NCBI RefSeq assembly: GCF_001653565.1
Contig: NZ_LYPB01000072.1
Location: 121,543 to 185,542 of the forward strand
Reading direction: 5' to 3'
DNA: 64,000 bases
From: Paenibacillus oryzisoli
GTDB lineage: Bacteria; Bacillota; Bacilli; Paenibacillales; NBRC-103111
Shown piece after piece: positions 61,688 to 64,000 of this stretch. Position 1 is the stretch's first letter; every line of letters begins with the position of its first letter. Position numbers and translations under genes: made by a program. The notes under the pieces were generated by a model. It was not told the DNA's origin. It saw nothing but the letters and a program-made list of their open reading frames with translations, and did no database searches.

Positions 61688-62245
61688 ATGAAAATAGGGT
61701 ATGCGAGAGTTTCAACAATTGATCAATCACTTGATATGCAAATTGATGCTTTAAATGGTGCAGGATGTGAACGCCTATATACCGAGAAAGCAAGCGGTGC
61801 TAAAGATGATCGGAAAGAACTTGAGCGTGCTTTAGATTCATTAAGGCAGGGAGATGTCTTTGTCGTGTACAAACTGGATCGATTGGCACGTTCTACTAAG
61901 AAGCTAATCGAAGTTTATGAAAGACTAGCTGAACTAGGTGTAGAGCTAGTAAGTATATGTGATGGATTAGATACTACCACACCAACTGGCAGAGCAATGT
62001 TTAAGATGATAGGAGTTATAGCTGAGCTAGAGAGGGAAATGATTGTTGAACGTACGAGGGCTGGACTAGCGGCTTCCAGAGCAAGAGGGCGTAATGGTGG
62101 AAGACCAAAGACAGATACTAAGAAGGTTGAGCGCGCAATTAAGTTATATGACACGCAGAAACATTCGATTACAGAGATTGAGGAAATGACAGGTATCAAG
62201 AAAGCAACTCTTTATAGAGCATTGAAGGCACGTAGTAGTTTTTAA
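61688..62245 (+). CDS. Serine recombinase (resolvase/invertase)
   Basis: 185 residues, small serine recombinase. Nucleophile S9 in YARVSTIDQ, the R-rich motif YKLDRLARSTKKL, the long dimer helix (GRAMFKMIGVIAELEREMIVERT), and a C-terminal helix-turn-helix (SITEIEEMTGIKKATLYRAL). Similar to Tn3-type resolvases. AAGGAGCG lies before the ATG. In the element it may resolve multimers or mark a second, nested transposable unit. Confidence 0.95.
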   Translation: MKIGYARVSTIDQSLDMQIDALNGAGCERLYTEKASGAKDDRKELERALDSLRQGDVFVVYKLDRLARSTKKLIEVYERLAELGVELVSICDGLDTTTPTGRAMFKMIGVIAELEREMIVERTRAGLAASRARGRNGGRPKTDTKKVERAIKLYDTQKHSITEIEEMTGIKKATLYRALKARSSF

Positions 62246-62287
62246 TAGTGCCTAGTTATCCGAAATATTAGCCACGCAGAAACAGCG

Positions 62288-62317
62288 AAGCCCGAGGAAT
62301 AGCCCTTGGGCTTTTTT
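62288..62317 (+). terminator. Terminator after the resolvase
   Basis: AAGCCC..AGG / CCT..GGGCTT stem followed by TTTTTT. Confidence 0.85.
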
Positions 62318-62365
62318 GTTGCGTCATGTTGTATTCAATAAAAAGGAATATATTTCTATTAAAAG

Positions 62366-62394
62366 TTGAGTTTTGGAATCTACTGTTCTATAAT
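62366..62394 (+). promoter_or_regulatory. Strong promoter of the terminal cassette
   Basis: TTGAGT (62366-62371), 17-bp spacer, perfect TATAAT (62389-62394). One of the best promoters in the window, isolating the genes that follow from the rest of the element. Confidence 0.78.
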
Positions 62395-62457
62395 TGCTGA
62401 GTTGTCTCGAACAGATCATTGAGTGAGGTTGTTTCATATTGTATTAGGAGGGGTACT

Positions 62458-63549
62458 TTGCTTACAGTACAGAATATTGCATTAATTAGTGATCTTGTGA
62501 GGCTGCCTAAGGATGTTTTGAGAGATGTTTGTACAAATATTAACCTCCCATCTGACGGCACAATGGAAGAACTTGCTGAGCGTATTTGGACAAGAATCTC
62601 CAAAGATAGGCACTTGCAGGATGATGCATTGGAAGCTTGCAAAGGACGTCTTTTTGGTGGTAAGACTGCGATTTGCTGGTACACACTTGATACTGATGGA
62701 CAATTGACAGGATTAAAAAAATTGATGGTTGATAACTTAGGTTACAATCCTTTCGAACAGCAGAAGTTCCCACACAACGATGACATCACGACCACACCTG
62801 TGCTGATTAGTGGGGCACCAGGGAATTCAGAAGGAGAATATTTCTTAAGATTTATTCATAAAACAGGAGTAGTTCGTAATTTCTACGGCACAGAAATGAC
62901 TTTACGACCTAAAACTAGTATTACCACCATGTATGTTAACGAAACTACTAAGTGTTTAGAGATCCGTAGTGATCCAAAGACAGCGGATAAAGTGGCAAAG
63001 AGTTTTGCTACCCTAATTAATCAGACAATTGCACTGGGTCAAAATGATATTATGGCTCCATTTGGCCACAGCGCTGAGAAGATTGCTGATACATTAGGTG
63101 GAGAATTATTCGACGCAGACGCAAAGCCTGAGTATATCCTAGCTAACTTTTCGGAAGAACAGGCACAGGCGGTTGTTCAGATACTGGGTACGCTTGATAA
63201 CTATTTCGCTGATGATAACGTCACTGTACTTCAGGAAGGACTAGAACAAGCAAAGGAAAACTTTGGGACAGAACATTTAGCTGTTCCATTTACAGCATTA
63301 ATATTAAATGGATTGGACAAAATAGGAATGGGTGTAAATGGGCGAGATCTTCGTGGCCTGCCACTCTATGACTTCTTAAAACCATATCTTCAACCTCAAG
63401 GTGGTCATATTAAGTTCTCTATGAATGAAGATGGAATAAGCACCGACCATACGATAAGGGTTGGTCTAAAGACTAATAGCATCGTGTTTGCAACTCCAGC
63501 CACGGAGAGCGTAATTGGCTATGTACGGGATCGACTTGTGAATATATAA
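62458..63549 (+). CDS. Unknown protein with N-terminal SAP-like helices
   Basis: 363 residues from the TTG at 62458, placed by AGGAGGGG at 62446-62453; the upstream TTG at 62419 lacks an RBS. Residues about 8-55 (LVRLPKDVLRDVCTNINLPSDGTMEELAERIWTR, shown in part) resemble a SAP/HeH-type DNA- or protein-binding fold. The remainder is mixed alpha/beta with no motif I recognise; no membrane segments. First gene of a cassette with its own strong promoter at the end of the visible element, a usual place for cargo such as defence genes. Confidence 0.8.
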   Translation: MLTVQNIALISDLVRLPKDVLRDVCTNINLPSDGTMEELAERIWTRISKDRHLQDDALEACKGRLFGGKTAICWYTLDTDGQLTGLKKLMVDNLGYNPFEQQKFPHNDDITTTPVLISGAPGNSEGEYFLRFIHKTGVVRNFYGTEMTLRPKTSITTMYVNETTKCLEIRSDPKTADKVAKSFATLINQTIALGQNDIMAPFGHSAEKIADTLGGELFDADAKPEYILANFSEEQAQAVVQILGTLDNYFADDNVTVLQEGLEQAKENFGTEHLAVPFTALILNGLDKIGMGVNGRDLRGLPLYDFLKPYLQPQGGHIKFSMNEDGISTDHTIRVGLKTNSIVFATPATESVIGYVRDRLVNI

Positions 63550-63576
63550 TTAGGAATAAAGGGAGGTGTAATTGCT

Positions 63577-64000
63577 ATGGGTACAGTATGGGATATCGAC
63601 AAATGGGTAGATGATGCATCAGGAACTTCTATTTTGAGATTTTATCCAACAGCTGTTTCCAAAGCGACTGACCTGCCTATTCCTGTTGTATTTAAACAGC
63701 TTCTTAAACTTGTTGATTCACAGAAAATTAATCTTCTATGGGAAGTACGCTGCCCAGAATGCTTTTCTACTGTAAAGATATTAAGCAAAAAGGATGCCGT
63801 ACTAAATGTAGAATTAGATTGCCAATATGGGCATGAGTTCGAGGTTTCGGCAGACTATATCTTCCCTGTCTTCGAAATCGCTTCTGAATATAAAGAATAC
63901 ATTCAGTCGCTAAAAAAAACTACGACTGACCAATCGACTAACAAGGATTTCCAGATACCTCTGTTGAAGTATATAAGACATACTTTGATGGGGGTTTTCT
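63577..64000 (+). CDS. Unknown protein with CxxC..C..H zinc-ribbon-like motif (partial)
   Basis: Frame open from the ATG at 63577 to the window's end, at least 141 residues; AGGGAGGTG lies at about 63560-63568. Residues about 58-90 hold CPEC, then C and GH (VRCPECFSTVK, ELDCQYGHEFEV), a probable zinc site as seen in N-terminal modules of large multidomain effectors. It is 27 bp after the SAP-like gene and surely co-transcribed. The end and any catalytic domain lie outside the window. Confidence 0.75.
   Translation, partial: MGTVWDIDKWVDDASGTSILRFYPTAVSKATDLPIPVVFKQLLKLVDSQKINLLWEVRCPECFSTVKILSKKDAVLNVELDCQYGHEFEVSADYIFPVFEIASEYKEYIQSLKKTTTDQSTNKDFQIPLLKYIRHTLMGVF

Larger units (their letters stand above)
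51500..64000. mobile_element. Integrated mobile element (phage- or ICE/IME-like), right end outside the window
   Basis: From the integrase onwards the gene content changes to integrase, self-cleaving repressor, Cro-like and excisionase-like proteins, DnaD/DnaC-type replication genes, orphan recombinases and unknown small genes, mostly on the plus strand and more AT-rich. No capsid, portal, terminase or conjugation gene is seen up to the window's end. The left boundary is placed between 51246 and 51580, near a short hairpin (CCCTTG..CAAGGG at about 51511) and repeated GCCCACA words after the integrase stop. The att core cannot be fixed without the right end. Confidence 0.75.

Overview
The window looks like a chromosomal segment of a low-to-moderate GC Firmicute, most likely Paenibacillus or a close relative. 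The clues are several YesM/YesN and LplABC-type carbohydrate systems, strong AGGAGG-type ribosome binding sites, a dense set of Bacillus-type housekeeping genes (nadE, acpS, mutY, sodA, queG, yneF-like, folE, dgt-like), copper-amine-oxidase-type stalk-domain secreted proteins, and long repeat-rich intergenic regions. No rRNA or tRNA gene was seen.

Layout. (1) 1-10.0 kb: a beta-galactoside uptake and hydrolysis operon, with a YesN-like response regulator, a YesM-like kinase, a lipoprotein substrate-binding protein, two permeases and a 1018-residue GH2 beta-galactosidase. No transport ATPase is encoded, so a shared MsmX/MsmK-type ATPase is presumed. (2) 10.0-18.3 kb: two unusual tandem repeat arrays (112-bp and 51-bp units, each followed by an intrinsic terminator), membrane and DUF3905-like proteins, bacilliredoxin, nadE, a BlaI/M56 protease pair with clear twin operators, an aldo/keto reductase and acpS. 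(3) 18.6-35.6 kb: a polysaccharide utilisation locus. It holds a 1623-residue secreted beta-helix protein, a GH105 unsaturated-uronyl hydrolase, a membrane-bound AraC regulator, an LplBC/LplA-type importer, a 1270-residue lyase-like cytoplasmic protein and an esterase. The probable logic is extracellular cutting, import of oligosaccharides, then intracellular removal of unsaturated uronate and acyl groups. (4) 35.6-51.2 kb: housekeeping genes, with repeat nests at 35.8-36.2 and 49.0-50.1 kb. (5) 51.5 kb to the end: an integrated mobile element, running off the window. It has a tyrosine integrase, a LexA-like self-cleaving repressor and Cro-like switch, an excisionase-like protein, a DnaD-like and DnaC-like replication pair, a duplicated sigma4-like regulator, a tail-fibre-like module, a secreted stalk protein, two tandem catalytic-domain-only tyrosine recombinases, a serine resolvase, and a final cassette with its own promoter whose proteins I do not recognise.

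The most unusual signals are: the two paralogous, translationally coupled gene pairs inside the element; the intact/degenerate recombinase pair followed by a 17-bp palindrome with a 7-nt spacer; the terminal SAP-like/zinc-ribbon cassette; a 3' UTR hairpin at 39.3 kb that copies a piece of the Crp/Fnr gene in antisense sense; and a family of about 200-bp dispersed intergenic repeats always sitting next to microsatellites. All functions are inferred from reading the sequence; no search was run.
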